Shown here piece by piece: positions 11,361-49,860 of a stretch of DNA of 64,000 bases; positions within the stretch are counted from its first letter, which is position 1, and the number at the start of each line of letters is the position of its first letter. Made by a program: the position numbers and the translations under genes. The notes beneath the pieces are model-generated. The model was not told the origin of the DNA and ran no database searches. It saw only the letters and a list, made by a program, of their open reading frames with translations. The stretch is from Rhinopithecus roxellana (taxonomy: Eukaryota > Chordata > Mammalia > Primates > Cercopithecidae), in NCBI RefSeq assembly GCF_007565055.1, contig NC_044559.1, forward strand, positions 39,357,546 through 39,421,545, given 5' to 3'.

Positions 11361-11504
11361 ACCTACTACATGGTAATGAGTGGCTACTTTGACTCAGCTC
11401 TGTCAACACACCCAAGTAAAAATGACTCCATCAAATCACAAATAGTAGTTTGTGCTACTCAACTTCAGCAAAATGTAAAGTTACTACTTCATCACATGTG
11501 ATTG

Positions 11505-11905
11505 AGGCAATGTGGTAGATACCGTGAGCTATTTACTAAAATTTCTTTCCTCCCAGTCTACATTTTCCAGCCTCCCTTGTGGTTAGTGTGATGAAGGAAG
11601 GAAGTCTGAGCCAGTGTGAAGTGAGAACTAATGTGTTCCACTTCCAAGCCAGGCCCGTAATTCCCACCAGTGCTCTTCCATGCTCTTTTCCCTTCCAGCT
11701 GACTGGCATGGAGGGGACACCCAGGATTACTAGGAAAAGAAGGCAGTGAGTCACTGTCAGCCTGGGTCTCTGAATGACAGCCCAGAGCAGAGCCCCTGTT
11801 GATAGCAAGCAACATCCTCCTTTGTCTCACAAACAAGAAATAAACTCGTATTGTGCCTGAGTCATTGTATTTTGGGGGACATATTTGTAGTAGTAGCAAG
11901 CATTA
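11505..11905 (+). mobile_element. Ancient LTR-like repeat, tentative
   Basis: The arrangement 'cattttccagcctcccttgtgg', 'gcctgggtctctgaatgacagcccagagcagagcccc', 'acaagaaataaactcgtattgtgcctgagtcattgtattttggggg' is a dispersed repeat pattern I know from old MaLR/LTR-type elements, with an internal 'agaaataaa' poly(A) signal. I cannot assign the family with certainty. Confidence 0.4.
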
Positions 11906-14900
11906 CCCTAACACGGGCAGGTACCGTGGCCCACCCAAGCTAAAATAAAGGACACATTAATGCAGTCTAAGAAAACTTTAAGCTTAAAATCACTGAGTAA
12001 CGTGCAGAACAAATATTTGCATTAATTCCTGAGTCAAACCCCACAAATGCTCCTCATCCCCAGGGGAGACAGGGCATCAATCCTACCCACTCTGATGTGA
12101 GCATGTATGGATTAGTCACTAAGCTGGTGAGCCACTGTAGCTGACTGCCTACCTAGTAAATTCAGCAACCTGTAGAGTTAAGTGTATACTCAGGTAACTA
12201 AAAGTTTTAAGTTTACATTACTTCTTATATGTAGATTGTCTTTGTATTCAGCAAAGAAAAACTCACTGATTTTCTAATAGCTCACCTGAAAATCGAGTTG
12301 TTCAAAACATGGCTTACATATATTTCCTATTAGATTGTGCTTATTCATCTTTTCACCTGCAAGCGTTAGTTTATCTGACGTATAATAGGTGTTCAGTAAA
12401 CGTTCCTTGGGCATTATGTAGGGAGCAATTCAAAGAAATGCAAAGCTTCATCGTTTCACTATTCCTTGTGACATTCATAATTACTTCTGGTATCACCCAT
12501 CTTACAAATGAAAACACTTTTTATTGTGGGCAGTCATAATTGTATGCTATCCATCAAACAATAAAACCTTTATAGCTGAGACACATTCAGCCTGAAGATG
12601 AAGTGATATATTAACTTCTTGATCACATGCCAGAACTTACAGATGAATATGAAACAGACATCAATAATTACAGCTTGTATTGTAGCTGTTGGTTTCTAAG
12701 GCTTTAAGTTCAATGAACAAGTAAAAACTGGACAGACACACCCTTCAGAAATTAGAGGTGGAAAAAGATTACCTCATTTCATACCTGTCACATAGCAGGC
12801 CCCCTGCAGCTATTCAGCGAGAGGCAGCCCAGGGCCCAGGATGGGGTGTGGGCTGGAGCTGCCAGGACGGTGCCAGTGGGCAGGCATGGGGGAAACCTGG
12901 CAGGGGAGCACTTAGGAGCTGAGGTTTCTCTCGGGCATTACTCTCCCTTCCCCTTTCATTCCCTTGTATTCTGTTTCCTTGAGAAACCTGGTCCGGATAT
13001 AAAAGCAGATACTTAAATTCAATTTCTTAAAAATGTCATCTCACCTGGAAAACAAACTTTACTTGACTCTAAAAACGAGTTACTACTACTACTAATAAAA
13101 ACATAATTATTCCTCAGCTAATTCTTGATTTTACATGCACCTCTAAAAACATAGCATTCTGCATGGTATTTAATAAACTGTCTCCCAGAAGCCTATAGCT
13201 GTGTTCCAGGGATTGAGATCATGAAAGCCAATGTGGCAGGAAGCTACTCTGAAGCATCGCTGTATTTGAAGAAATTCCGGAAAGGGAACAGACACCTCCA
13301 GAATACTCACAATGGAGTAGGAGGAGATACCAAAGAGACAACACACCTCACTTTTACATTAGAGCAAAATGGTTCGATGCCTTTCCAAGTTTCCTCATGG
13401 CAATCTCCACTGGCCACATGCTGTCATGTCCTTTACTGAAGGCAGGAATCCCTTCCCAGGAAGTCTGTGCTGATTACAGCAGTTAACACTAGAAAATGTG
13501 TGTAGGTATTTTTTTCTTTTAAAACAAGCAGTGTGGAGGGAGGATGAAATAATAAAGATTAAAGAATGCAGTTCTGCACATTTTATCAAAATCTATAGAG
13601 CGCCCCAACCTCAAAAATGAAAAATGGACCTTATTGTCTCAGTATCCTACAAAGGCCAAGAATATATATTGATAAACTTATTCTAACACATATTCTACTT
13701 TCTAGCATAAAGTCACCCACTAATTTAAATTTGAAAACCTAGATACTCTGATTACATCGTAATAAAAATCACTTGAGATGTACTGCCGTGGGTTTACACA
13801 GCCTTCGACTTTTCAAAGTACTTTTCGACCCGTCACCATGCTAGAAGGCACTGATGTCACAAATACCAATCTACATTTGGTTCTGGAAAAAGATTTTCAT
13901 GTACATATTTTGTCCAAATATTACTATTTGTTTCATGAAAGTCAGAGCTAAGACTTTAGTAGACTGTAAATTTTAAGCCAATGAATAAACAGTTGGCAGG
14001 AAAAAATATTAAACTGACATGCAAAGCATTTGTTGCTCTGCCAGATACTAAAAATAAAAGCAACTTCTGCCAAAATGGAAAACTTGGATTCAGTTGGTTC
14101 TGGATTAGACTAGATTTCACTAACTTCAAAATGAGATCTGACATAACATCGGCTTGCCTCCTCAAACTTTATCATCTCTTAAAAAATAATGTACAGTTCT
14201 CATTTTGCTTAAACAACCACCTCAGACAATGTTTTATTATCTTTAGCAAGATACACATTCTTAAAAAGTAATGTCTTACCAAAAAATTGGACACTTTATA
14301 AATTATATCTTCATTTTTTGAGAATTAAATTCAAACTTGTCTTATTAAAGTTATTAATAAGCTAATAGTTAAAAGATAATATTTTAGACAAAAGGTATAA
14401 AGAAAATCAGAAGATTTTAATGGGAGTTCTAAGTTGTGAGTTAAAAGTTCAGGTAACATTTTATTCCTATCCTTAGCCTGCTGCTCCCTTATCTGTCAGC
14501 CTAAAAAAATAAGTGCGTTTAAAATATGGAGTTTGAGATTTATGATCAGTTGCAGAAACCTGTTTACGTACTGATTTACAGTCTTGGCTGAGGTATTTAA
14601 CTCTGTCATCAGAACTAATTATAGCAAACCTAAGATTATATATTCAATCTCTCCTTTCGGTGAAAGACATAGAATGTTCTGCTGAAAATCAGAAACATCC
14701 TGAGGGCTCCCAAACAAGAATGCACTGCCAACTTTACTTCTCAGAACCAGTGCTGTAGAGCTCAAAATTACTATTCTTTAGTATGTTGTTTTAGCCTAAA
14801 GTACTTAAAGAGTAAATCATAGTTCCATTAATTCCATACCCAATGGCCTGAAACATATTAATCTCAGTGAACAATAACTGACGTTTACAGTACTGATCTA

Positions 14901-15331
14901 ACTCAGGCATTCTGGTAGTAGTAAATGCACATATTGAAGTTTTAGGAACCAAAGTTATTACTGAGCCAAAAAGAATCCTTATTTTGCTATGACTAGAATG
15001 GAATGGACAAATGACTACATCCTTTGAGCAGCATGTGTACTCAAGGAATAATGTTCCTATGAGCAAACTGTGTAATTGCTATTAGAAAGGATAAAACTGC
15101 TCTCAAATGACATGTCAGCAGAGCCAACCCAAGACAACCTCTCCCCACAAATCTTCCCTCCAACCCCTTCTTCTGCTATACATAATGTTTTCGAGCTTTC
15201 CACAACCCATGCCCGAAAAGAGTGAGGATTTGGGAGACGTGGCTTCCTTTATTAAATGAGCCCCCGCTACACTTAATTCTGCTGCAATGCCTGCCTTCCG
15301 CTTAGTTAAAATGTTCCCATCTACATGAGAA

Positions 15332-15345
15332 CCCCAAGGGGGCGC
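15332..15345 (+). promoter_or_regulatory. CTCF-like motif
   Basis: CCCCAAGGGGGCGC agrees with about 12 of 14 positions of the CTCF core (CCASYAGRKGGCRS). It lies about 2 kb beyond the FAM204A poly(A) signal, a plausible place for an insulator. Occupancy is inferred only. Confidence 0.35.
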
Positions 15346-15788
15346 TGAGGGGGCAACTGCAGGCATTGGAGCAGGCTGAAGAAGGGCTTCCTTGGCTAGA
15401 CAGGATTCCAAGTCAGACCCTACAGGAGGCCACTCCGGCAAGGCCTCAATATGGGAAGTGCAACATGCCTGCAGGGGTCACTGGTCACTAAATGCTCTAA
15501 GGAGTAGAAACAGAAAAAAAAAAAAAAAAAATGAGACAGAAGTCAAAGGGAAATGCCCATATTGGGGCCCCAAGTGTGAGAATATCTATACCACTCGCCT
15601 GCTCAAAAACAACATTTTTAGGATTTCAGACAAAACCACTGGATTGTATAATGAATATTTCCCCATAATAGATTTTTAGAGGAAAGGTTTCTATACTAAA
15701 AGTCTGTATTTACCTAATTTAGCAGTTTGAAATGAATATTGTAGGTAAGTTTTACATGATCGTATCTATAAAATGGAACAAGGGATAC

Positions 15789-15836
15789 TAAATCATAAAA
15801 TAAGACTTTCCTTAAATCATAAAATAAGACTTTCCA
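15789..15836 (+). repeat. 24-bp tandem duplication, two copies
   Basis: TAAATCATAAAATAAGACTT and its next bases occur twice back to back, 15789-15812 and 15813-15836, and differ only at the last base. The near-identity suggests a recent slippage or duplication. Confidence 0.9.
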
Positions 15837-16852
15837 ACATTTGGTCTGGATACTGAATTAGTATGACACAATCTTCTAAAACTTTGCTTTCTCTATGCTG
15901 GCTTTTTTCAACTAAGTGAAAGCAAGATATGATTTTTGGATGCTTAAATAGTAGCTAGGTTCTCTTATTCCAGAGCATAGAAAAAAAGCCATTAAATGTG
16001 CCACCATAAATTAATAAAATTTTGTTACCATTTTAAGTCTAAAAATAACAATAATATAATTATAATCATGATTCATTTTATATGTTTCTGAATTTATATT
16101 ATCAACCCAGAGAAGGTTTATATCAGACAGGTAGGAAACCTCTGACAACGACAAAAGGGGTGAACTGACGAAAACTATGCTGAGTGGTTCTTTACCTCTG
16201 CTGGGCACTGAGCAGGCAGGTGCCAACACACCTGGTCTTGTTCACCTGCTTGTTTTATGATTTCCCTGAGCCCCTTTCCTGTTAGAACCAGGAAATGTAC
16301 ATCTAATGAAAATGATTTCCCATGTTACCAATCCTCTCTTTCGGCTCATTAATTCATTCAATCTTTTAAGGAAGAATGGGGAATGAGAGGAAAACCAAAC
16401 AAATCAGTTCTTAGAAGGTTCGAAGTTATATTATCTTGAGTTATAATTGTCTGTTTAATACAATTACACCATTTTTCTCTTCTAAGAACCATCTCATAAT
16501 TTAAAGAATGACATGGCTGAGAAAGATACTTAGGAAGACATTTCTAGGCATTGCTGAATTTGAATCATCTTCCAAATACTATATTCTGCCCCTTTCTTTA
16601 TTGTAATAGTTTATCTGAAAGTACACAAAAATTAATAAATTGCTTTTACTATGTAATTCTGAAATATCAAGTCTGCCTCCAATAAAAAAAAAAGTAACTA
16701 CTTTTATAACATTAAGGTCAAGTCATTTGTAAAGATAATATCAACTGAGACTTTTTGGCACTTACAACTAATCCATTATAAACAACTGTCAATCTTAAAA
16801 ACACAGTTCCAGTAAACGTGTAGTTACATTGGGTACAGATAAGAAAATACAA

Positions 16853-17168
16853 GGCCTGCATGGTAGCTCATGCCTGTAATTCCAGAACTTTGGGAGGCAG
16901 AGGCAGGTGGATTATATGAGGCCAGGAGTTCAAGACCAGCCTGACCAACACAGCGAAACTCCGTCTCTACTAAAAATACAAAAAAAAAAAAAAAAAATTA
17001 GTTGGGCGTGGTGGCGTTCGCCCATAATCCCAGCTACTCAGGAGGCTGAGGCATGAGAATCACTTGAACCCAGGAGCAGTGGTTGCAGTGAGCCAAGATC
17101 GTGCTACTGCAGTCTAGCCTGGGTGACAGAGCGAGTGAGGCTCTGTCTCAAAAAAAAAAAAAAAAAAA
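16853..17168 (+). mobile_element. Alu, full length, downstream of the FAM204A 3' end
   Basis: Both Alu halves are present, from 'ggcctgcatggtagctcatgcc' to 'gaggctctgtctc'. The middle A-run is expanded (about 17 A) and the A tail is about 19 long. It lies roughly 150 bases past the FAM204A poly(A) signal, on the opposite strand to the gene. Confidence 0.95.
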
Positions 17169-17332
17169 TTAAGTACGAGAAGCTCACTGGCCATGCTAAA
17201 CCAAATGAATGAAAAGCGCCCAAAGTGATTTTATGCTGAGGGTCCATCCATACAAATAAATAAACAAAATCCTATCCTCTTCTTTCTATATTTTTTTCTT
17301 ACATTTCTTATACAAATAACAGAATGCTTCAT

Positions 17333-17338
17333 TTTATT
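17333..17338 (-). terminator. FAM204A: FAM204A poly(A) signal AATAAA
   Basis: AATAAA on the minus strand lies 181 bases past the stop codon, in the context GTGAATAAAATG. It is the only AATAAA or ATTAAA between the stop and this point. A T/G-rich 'TTCTGTTATTTGTA' follows, as expected near a cleavage site at about 17310-17320. The 3'UTR would be about 200 bases. Longer alternative 3' ends cannot be excluded. Confidence 0.75.
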
Positions 17339-17518
17339 CACTTCAACAGGACAAAGTCCTTAAAGAAAGACTGAAAAGAGCTGATAATCAAAATCCCAAA
17401 TTTTATGCTTATTTTTGTTTTAGTGCTATCAATTTTCTGACGTATTAACACAGGCAGGAAAACATTCTCAGTAAATTGAGCATCCCAGTCTACAAACGTC
17501 TTGAAGCACTCTGGCGAG

Positions 17519-43863
<26,345 letters not shown>

Positions 43864-45069
43864 CTTTTCTTCTATGAGGAAAAAGATTAATTTACACATG
43901 TAGAATAGCCATAGAAATAATTTTAAGACCATTAGAAGACATTCTAGGTGCCTAATAATTATAACAATAGTTTGGGAACAGTCCATCTAAACTTTTTTTT
44001 TTTCCATCTAAGATGGTATAGAATGAACTCATCATATTAAAATAATTAAAATCTTCACTTGTGTAAGTAAAAAAAAAAAGTTTAGAAATTTAAAAGCTAT
44101 TTAAACAAGTTTGTTACAACACACACCTACAGGTAAAGAAAATAGAGCCTTAATTCTCTAATACATGAGTAGCTTTGTCTAAAAAAACATGAAATTCAGT
44201 AACACACTGCTCAAGAATGTTAAAAACCTAACAACATACTTTGCAAGCAATTTAGGATTAAAATATCATATTTGAAGCTATACCAATTAGAGAATAAAAC
44301 TACATGTTTCACCTATATTTAACGGACCAAGCTTCCAGAGGGCATATTGTCTAAGGAGTAGGAAAACAACTAAAGGAAAATTTTTAAGCTATGTAAGTAG
44401 CTGTAGGAAGGTATGGTAGTAAAAAGGATATCCTACTTTTTAGTTTAATATTGTTTGCTAAAATAATATTAAATGAAATATAATCCTAACAATTTAACAA
44501 AAATGTACAGCTTTTTAAAGTAACAATACTATATTTGGGAAACTAATGATAAAGTTCAAGATAATATTTAGCATTAACTATACAGTCCATTGGTAGAGAG
44601 AACCATTAAGTTTAATAAAACGTCTTAAAATAGCAAAATTGTTATCATTTGCTAAAAGTATAATACTCAAGTACATATTCACTATTGATCTCCATGGCAC
44701 AGTCTATTTTAGCACATATATTGAGTCAAAACCAGTTCCTTCAAAAGATGCTTAAAATAAAAAAGCTGGTTGTACCGCTTATGATTTACTATCAACCTAA
44801 AGGAATAAAATGGAAGGACGGAAATCTGTTTTGCAGTTTTCTGTCCCATATTGTGATTAACCTAGTTAAAAAACAAACAAACAAAAAAAAAACACCACCA
44901 TTCTCTCTGAGACAAACACATCAGGGATTTTGCGATAACAGATTTATGTTATCTTTTCAAGACTTCCTTCCAGGTCCGAAGAATCAGATCTTACTTTTTG
45001 TGACTTTGGTCCAGCCTCATCAGTTGCTGGCTCTCTGAAATATCCTCACCAAATATTCTGTTGGCTTTT

Positions 45070-45310
45070 TATGAGGAAGGACTCTGGCATCTAATTGCTC
45101 CAACTAGAATCTTGACTCTGCCACTACTAGTAGTATGAGGAAATCATTTAACATCTCTGACCCTCGATTTCTTTATCTGTAATGCAGGGATAATTATACT
45201 GCTTATAGGGTTATTCTGAGGATTAAATGAGATAAGCCCCTCAACATAGTGTTTAGGAGGTCCTAGGGGCTCAATAAATGTTAAGTTCTCTTTGCTATTA
45301 TTATTTCTAT
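45070..45310 (+). mobile_element. MIR SINE
   Basis: 'aatcttgactctgccactactagtagtatgaggaaatcatttaacatctctgaccctcgatttctttatctgtaatgcagg' type order in separate recognisable steps, then 'gaggattaaatgagataagcc' and 'gggctcaataaatgttaag'. Well preserved and nearly full-length. Confidence 0.88.
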
Positions 45311-45964
45311 GGCCATGTATTACATTTTTATCATTTCTATTATGAGTGACTGGGTTCGTAAGATAGTTTTGAAGTTTCTAATAATTGTGGTGCACTCACT
45401 TAGCAACTGATGCCATCATTTGCTTCCTTGACAGTCACAATCTGAGGTGAAGTGTCTGTAACAAATATTAGTGTTTAGTTTTCTGAATGGAGCAATAAAA
45501 TGAGGGCAAATTACCAGGAAGATAATGGTAACCTAAGCTCCAAGATTCCTCATTTGCACAGGTCCTTTCAAAGTACTGTACTTTCAGAATTTGCATTTCT
45601 TTTTTTAAACGAAGAGACCCAAAGTTATATGAGCTCCAGGCCCCATAAAACCCAGATCTATCCCTAAACCTGTCTGTGGATTTTTAAAGTTGGGACAGAA
45701 GTACTCTTGAGATACTCTGAGAGCACAAAAGACATCATGTAAAATACGACAATATTGAAAAATAGGTATCATGCTATTAATGAAAAAGATTTCTCCTGTT
45801 CTGAGAGCAAGGGGAAGGAAGCAGTAGTAAGTTCCAGTATGATTTGGCCACCGGCACATAATATACCTTTAGGCTCATTATCATTTAAGGACTTAAAACA
45901 GTAACAAATTCCAGGTTTGGATTTCTTAGCATCACTGGAGTCTATGTTAGAAATAACTGTTTCC

Positions 45965-46080
45965 CTTCCTGTCCATAAAATGTTTTACATGCCCATCTGT
46001 GTGCCAGACACTCTTCAAGACTCTGGGGACAGAGGTATATAAAACAGGCAAAAATCCCTAGCCTCATGAAATGACATCTA
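45965..46080 (-). mobile_element. L2 LINE 3' tail (antisense)
   Basis: 'gtgtgccagacactcttcaagactctggggacagaggtatataaaacaggcaaaaatccc' in recognisable L2 antisense order, ending 'tagcctcatgaaatgac'. Confidence 0.7.
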
Positions 46081-48139
46081 CACACATGGCAAGTTTCTGT
46101 TCAATTTCTGAGCCAAGTATTCCTTGACCCGGACTTCAGATGTGACTGCTCATGAAATACATATGCCTCTCCAGTGGGCAGTGACACAGGTCTCCCACCA
46201 AACCACTGTTCTGGCATCTCTGCAGGGTGATAAGTCTATGCTCTGGGCACCCAAACATACCTCCCTCTGGGGAACAGTCTCAGTTGCCCCAAAGAAGGCA
46301 AGATTTTTGCTGTTGTTGTTGCTAATCAGCCTTCAAGTAGTTAGGCATTTTTTATGGCTTTTTAAATTTTCTCAAAATTATGTATTTTTAGCTCCTGCTG
46401 ATATGGCATCTGCCTGGTATGGTAATTTCTTGAGTGTACCCAAAGGAAAAAAAATTAAAATAGCTTGAAAAAAGTGGAATCCACCTCTAAATCTAGGCAA
46501 AATCCAAATCAGATAGTTTGTGAACTCCACTCCTGAAAACCTTTAAAGTCATGTGCCATTTTCCCGTGACTCTCAAAAAACCAAATACAAGGGAGACTGA
46601 GCAGTCACTGATAAACATGGATAACTGCTGCCACTCACTGCGCAGCCTGCAAAATGGAGTTGCCCGTGTAAGCAGCAGCCCAATTACAGATCAGCCAATA
46701 TGGAGTGGCTGCTTAGTGACTTTTGCTTTGGACTCAAGTTTGAAAATAGTCTTTCTATTCATAGCATATAGTTGTCATTCACGAAGTTTCCAACTGGCAC
46801 CATGTTAGGCCTCCTGTTATTCCTCTTTTGGCTGCTGTGGAGGATGATTATCTGTGTCTCTTACTCATGTCTTTCAGAGTGTATTTCTTTATTTTAAGGC
46901 AGATAATCCCAAGTTACCCTTTAACTGTGAAAATTCACTCAGCCAGTCTCAAGAGACGTGGAATATCAGAGAAACAGAAACTTAAATCTTTTTACTATAG
47001 ATTATAGCCAAGTCCATGTAACAGCCAACGTATTAATTCATAAGCTTTCGTTTTTTTTACCCTGCAACCCAAATAATTTTCAATTTAATCATTTTTGCCC
47101 CAAGGAAAATGTAAATGACTCAGAATCCTTTTTCTCTCTATGGTTTTGAATATCACCTTCTTCATTTTACACACCCTCCACCTCTAGAGTTAAGATTTAT
47201 TCCATCCCATAATTATCCTCAAAGACCTTCTGTGTGTACTATGCAGAACACGTCTTTAGTCCTGGGCTAACACAATTTGCCACGAACTGAAAATATTTAT
47301 ATATTGTCCTAGTCTGAATAACTAGGGTTTTTTTGTCTGTTTGTTTGTCCTTGAAAACCACCCATCGTCATTAGTTATCATACTTGGTCAGATAACAATG
47401 ACTCAAAAATGGGGTACAGTTCAGTAGTTCCTAATCTAAGTATGAATATAGTAACAAGAGTCTCTAAGCTAATTTCAAAAAGTCCAAACTATTTTATTTT
47501 CCCCTCAGTGAGACAGTACCATTCACCGTTACAGGAAAAGACAAATTTAGTGAAGCACTATTCTTCACCACATGATAATCAGAGGTTCAATGGTAGTTAT
47601 AGGCCTGATTTTTATCAGAAAAAAAATTCATAAATAAGGTTTAGTAGACACAATCTTTCAAAATAGAGCAGCCAGGGAGAAATCAAATTACAATAAAAAC
47701 TGTTCTAGACTGTGAACTGATTACAGGGGAAAAGAGTTTTCAAAGTTGGAAGATGGTTTCTAGTCCTGAGCAACATAATTAAAAGTCACTGCATTTGTCT
47801 GGGCCTCCATTCTTAAGCTATAAAATAAAGGTTTGATCAAATGATCTTTGAGATGTCTTATAGCTCTAAAGTGTCTCTTTAAGATTTTGATATTATAAGT
47901 GCCCCAAATGCCCAGAGTCATCTCACTCCTGGATGTATCACTTCATTCTCTCCAGGACTGCAATCCTGATTAGAGCCCAGTATCCCAGTAGATAAGGTTT
48001 CTCTCCTCTAACTAGCAACTCAGCCAAGAGAATGTTTTCCAAGAGATGCTGTACACTTCAGGACACTGAGAAGGGGAAGGAACCCTAGTTACAACAGGAA
48101 ACACAAGAACCAGAAAGGGGAAACAAAGCAAGTCACTGC

Positions 48140-48300
48140 TACACATGGCATACAGACAGTGTGGCAGGCCTTGGTTTACCATTAATCTTCACAACAAACC
48201 TTCCACTAGGAATTACTATCTATATCTGCCCCTCCCCTGCCCGCCCCACCCCCAATTTACAGATGGGATAACTGACTTGCCTAATGCATTCTGATCCACT
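48140..48300 (-). mobile_element. MIR SINE fragment (antisense)
   Basis: 'gtgtggcaggccttggtttaccattaatcttcacaacaaacc', 'cccccaatttacagatgggataactgacttgcc'. Decayed antisense MIR. Confidence 0.65.
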
Positions 48301-49699
48301 TGTTTTACAAAAATAGCCCCATGGCTTTGGATTATGAACTTTTACAGGGCAGCGTTGTAAGCAGGGACAAGGATTTGAGACTGGGTCTGAGAACGATCTT
48401 AGCCTATAATCACAGACTTGTTAAATTTGGTTAAGAATTCTTTCTCTGTACTTTTTGAGTACAGAAAGCTATGTAAGACGCTATACTAAGATACATACAT
48501 CAAAGTCAAAGTCACAGTCAGAGGTTTGAGTAATAATGTCATATTTTCTGGACAACCAGGCAGCTGCTTATAACCAAAACTCAAAAGATATTATTTGAGC
48601 AGCTCGATGGGTAAATGTTTTCTGTCTCTATTCCAGAATTTAAATTCCATTTTCATCGTATAAGGCTTATTTCCCATATTTTGTATTTGATTAGAAGTAA
48701 TCCCAGAAGCCTGAACTTCATCTGATCTAAAATTAATTTCACTTATATACTAATTATAAGCCACAACATTTAACAATCTGAAGATTGTAATTTACATCAT
48801 AATCAGTGTCGGTGACTTAAAAATGGTTACTGTTTTCAAGCATGTTAACATCAACATTAACGTAAATATCCTATTTACTTTTATGAAATGAATGCGCTCC
48901 TTTTCTCAAAAAAGGTACAGAAAGGACAACTGAATTACAGGCCTGAGAGCGAATTTAGGTTGACAATCGGCCAATCCAGAAAACCTACTTATTTAGCAAG
49001 ATTTTGCATGTATGCAACTGTTTTGATTAAAGACAGTGTTCGTTTACTTGGCCTGAAAAACATTTTCCCAGACCCAAGATCCTGCATGGAAAGACAATAA
49101 ACCAAGTTAACAGTTCAAGGCTCATTTTAAGTCGATTCCGCTGTGAGAATACTTACAAGCTCCAAGATTGCAAGAGGATGGGTCTAGTAAGGTACACCTG
49201 TTCCCGCTTGGCTGCACAACCGGGAATTCTGCAGGCTTTCTGGCGGCAATGCCCCACTCCAATCCCAAAACAGGCAGAATCCCCTCTCGGGCACAGAACT
49301 ATGCGCTGCAGTTTCCGGCGAAGGATGTCTAGCCTGCTGGCAGTCCCATTAACTGGAGCTGTTTTCCGGGATACAGCAACTGTAAACATGAGCCTGTTTC
49401 CCCTATCGAAAACCTCCTCAATCCCCTCTCACTCTGACTGGAGTGGGACGGAGAAACCCTCCCTCATAACAGGCTGGGGAGGCCGCTGCGACGCCCCTTC
49501 CGAGGAAGGCTGAGGGTGGCCCCGCCGTCGCTTTCACGGCCCCGGGCCGGGGGCTTTTCTAGCCTGCTCCGGGAGGCTCGGCCGAGGAGCTATGAGGCCG
49601 CCCATACCGCCTCCCTCGGCTGCTGGCAAGAGGCCCTCCCAACTCATCATGCCGGAGCCCGAGCCGGCGGGTAACCAACCCTCCGTAAGCCATACTCAC

Positions 49700-49745
49700 C
49701 TGTCAGGAAAGGGTCGCCCAGCAGCCATCTTAAGACCCCGTCAAC
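49700..49745 (-). other. FAM204A: FAM204A 5'UTR exon 1 (3' edge exact, 5' edge estimated)
   Basis: The donor CCTGACAG|GTGAGTATGG fixes the 3' edge at 49700. The 5' edge is inferred from the promoter elements. It can join the acceptor at 43871. The exon holds an ATG at 49726-49728 in strong context (AAGATGG) that opens a 23-codon upstream frame running into the coding exon. Confidence 0.75.
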
Positions 49746-49807
49746 ATCGCGCCTTCTCATTGGCTCCTGCGTCTCAGCCAATGGGCTGGGGCCGTTCTGG
49801 TCCTAGG

Positions 49808-49821
49808 GTCGCCTTGGCAAC
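49808..49821. promoter_or_regulatory. RFX-type X-box in the promoter
   Basis: GTCGCCTTGGCAAC fits GTNRCC-N2-RGYAAC with no mismatch. It lies about 25 bases beyond the distal CCAAT box. X-boxes beside NF-Y sites are a known RFX/NF-Y pairing. Function here is inferred. Confidence 0.45.
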
Positions 49822-49860
49822 CGGCCTCGTGGGGCGTGCCTTTTTAGTCCGTCCAAAGGA

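Larger units (their letters stand above)
11906..16851. other. 3' flank of FAM204A: mostly unique sequence
   Basis: No exon is supported. There is a short L2-tail-like piece near 12375-12415 ('taataggtgttcagtaaacgttcc'), a GC-rich patch at 12780-12910, a CTCF-like motif at 15332-15345, an 18-A run near 15517 and a 24-bp tandem duplication at 15789-15836. The 108-codon minus-strand frame at 15115-15441 has no recognised relative. Confidence 0.45.
43872..49149. other. FAM204A: FAM204A first intron
   Basis: No further coding exon is needed or seen. It contains a MIR (about 45070-45310), an antisense L2 tail (about 45965-46080), a weak MIR-like piece (about 47775-47875), an antisense MIR (about 48140-48300) and A-rich or CAAA runs near 44868-44892. 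Confidence 0.5.
49190..49860 (-). promoter_or_regulatory. FAM204A: FAM204A CpG-island promoter
   Basis: This is the only CpG-dense stretch in the window ('ggccccgccgtcgc', 'ggccccgggccggg', 'ctcggccgaggagc', 'cccgagccggcggg'). On the minus strand, two NF-Y-type CCAAT boxes (49759-49763 as CCAAT, and 49778-49782 in inverted form as ATTGG) lie 30-55 bases upstream of an AAGATGGCTGC YY1/TISU-like element at 49721-49731. There is no TATA box at the expected distance. An RFX-type X-box lies at 49808-49821. Broad housekeeping-type transcription from about 49730-49760 is inferred. Confidence 0.85.

Noticed and set aside
15115..15441. Minus-strand 108-codon frame and nearby A-run, considered as a processed pseudogene
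   Set aside because: The A-run lies on the plus strand and no parent gene could be recognised on either strand.
43864..43986. Upstream extension of the first FAM204A coding frame (41 extra codons)
   Set aside because: A good acceptor with a pyrimidine tract lies at 43872/43871, the extension is intronic in composition, and the 233-residue protein starts at the ATG at 43861-43863.
49153..49389. 78-codon minus-strand frame in the CpG island
   Set aside because: Not accepted as a protein. The donor near its end may mark a noncoding 5' exon and is reported as such.
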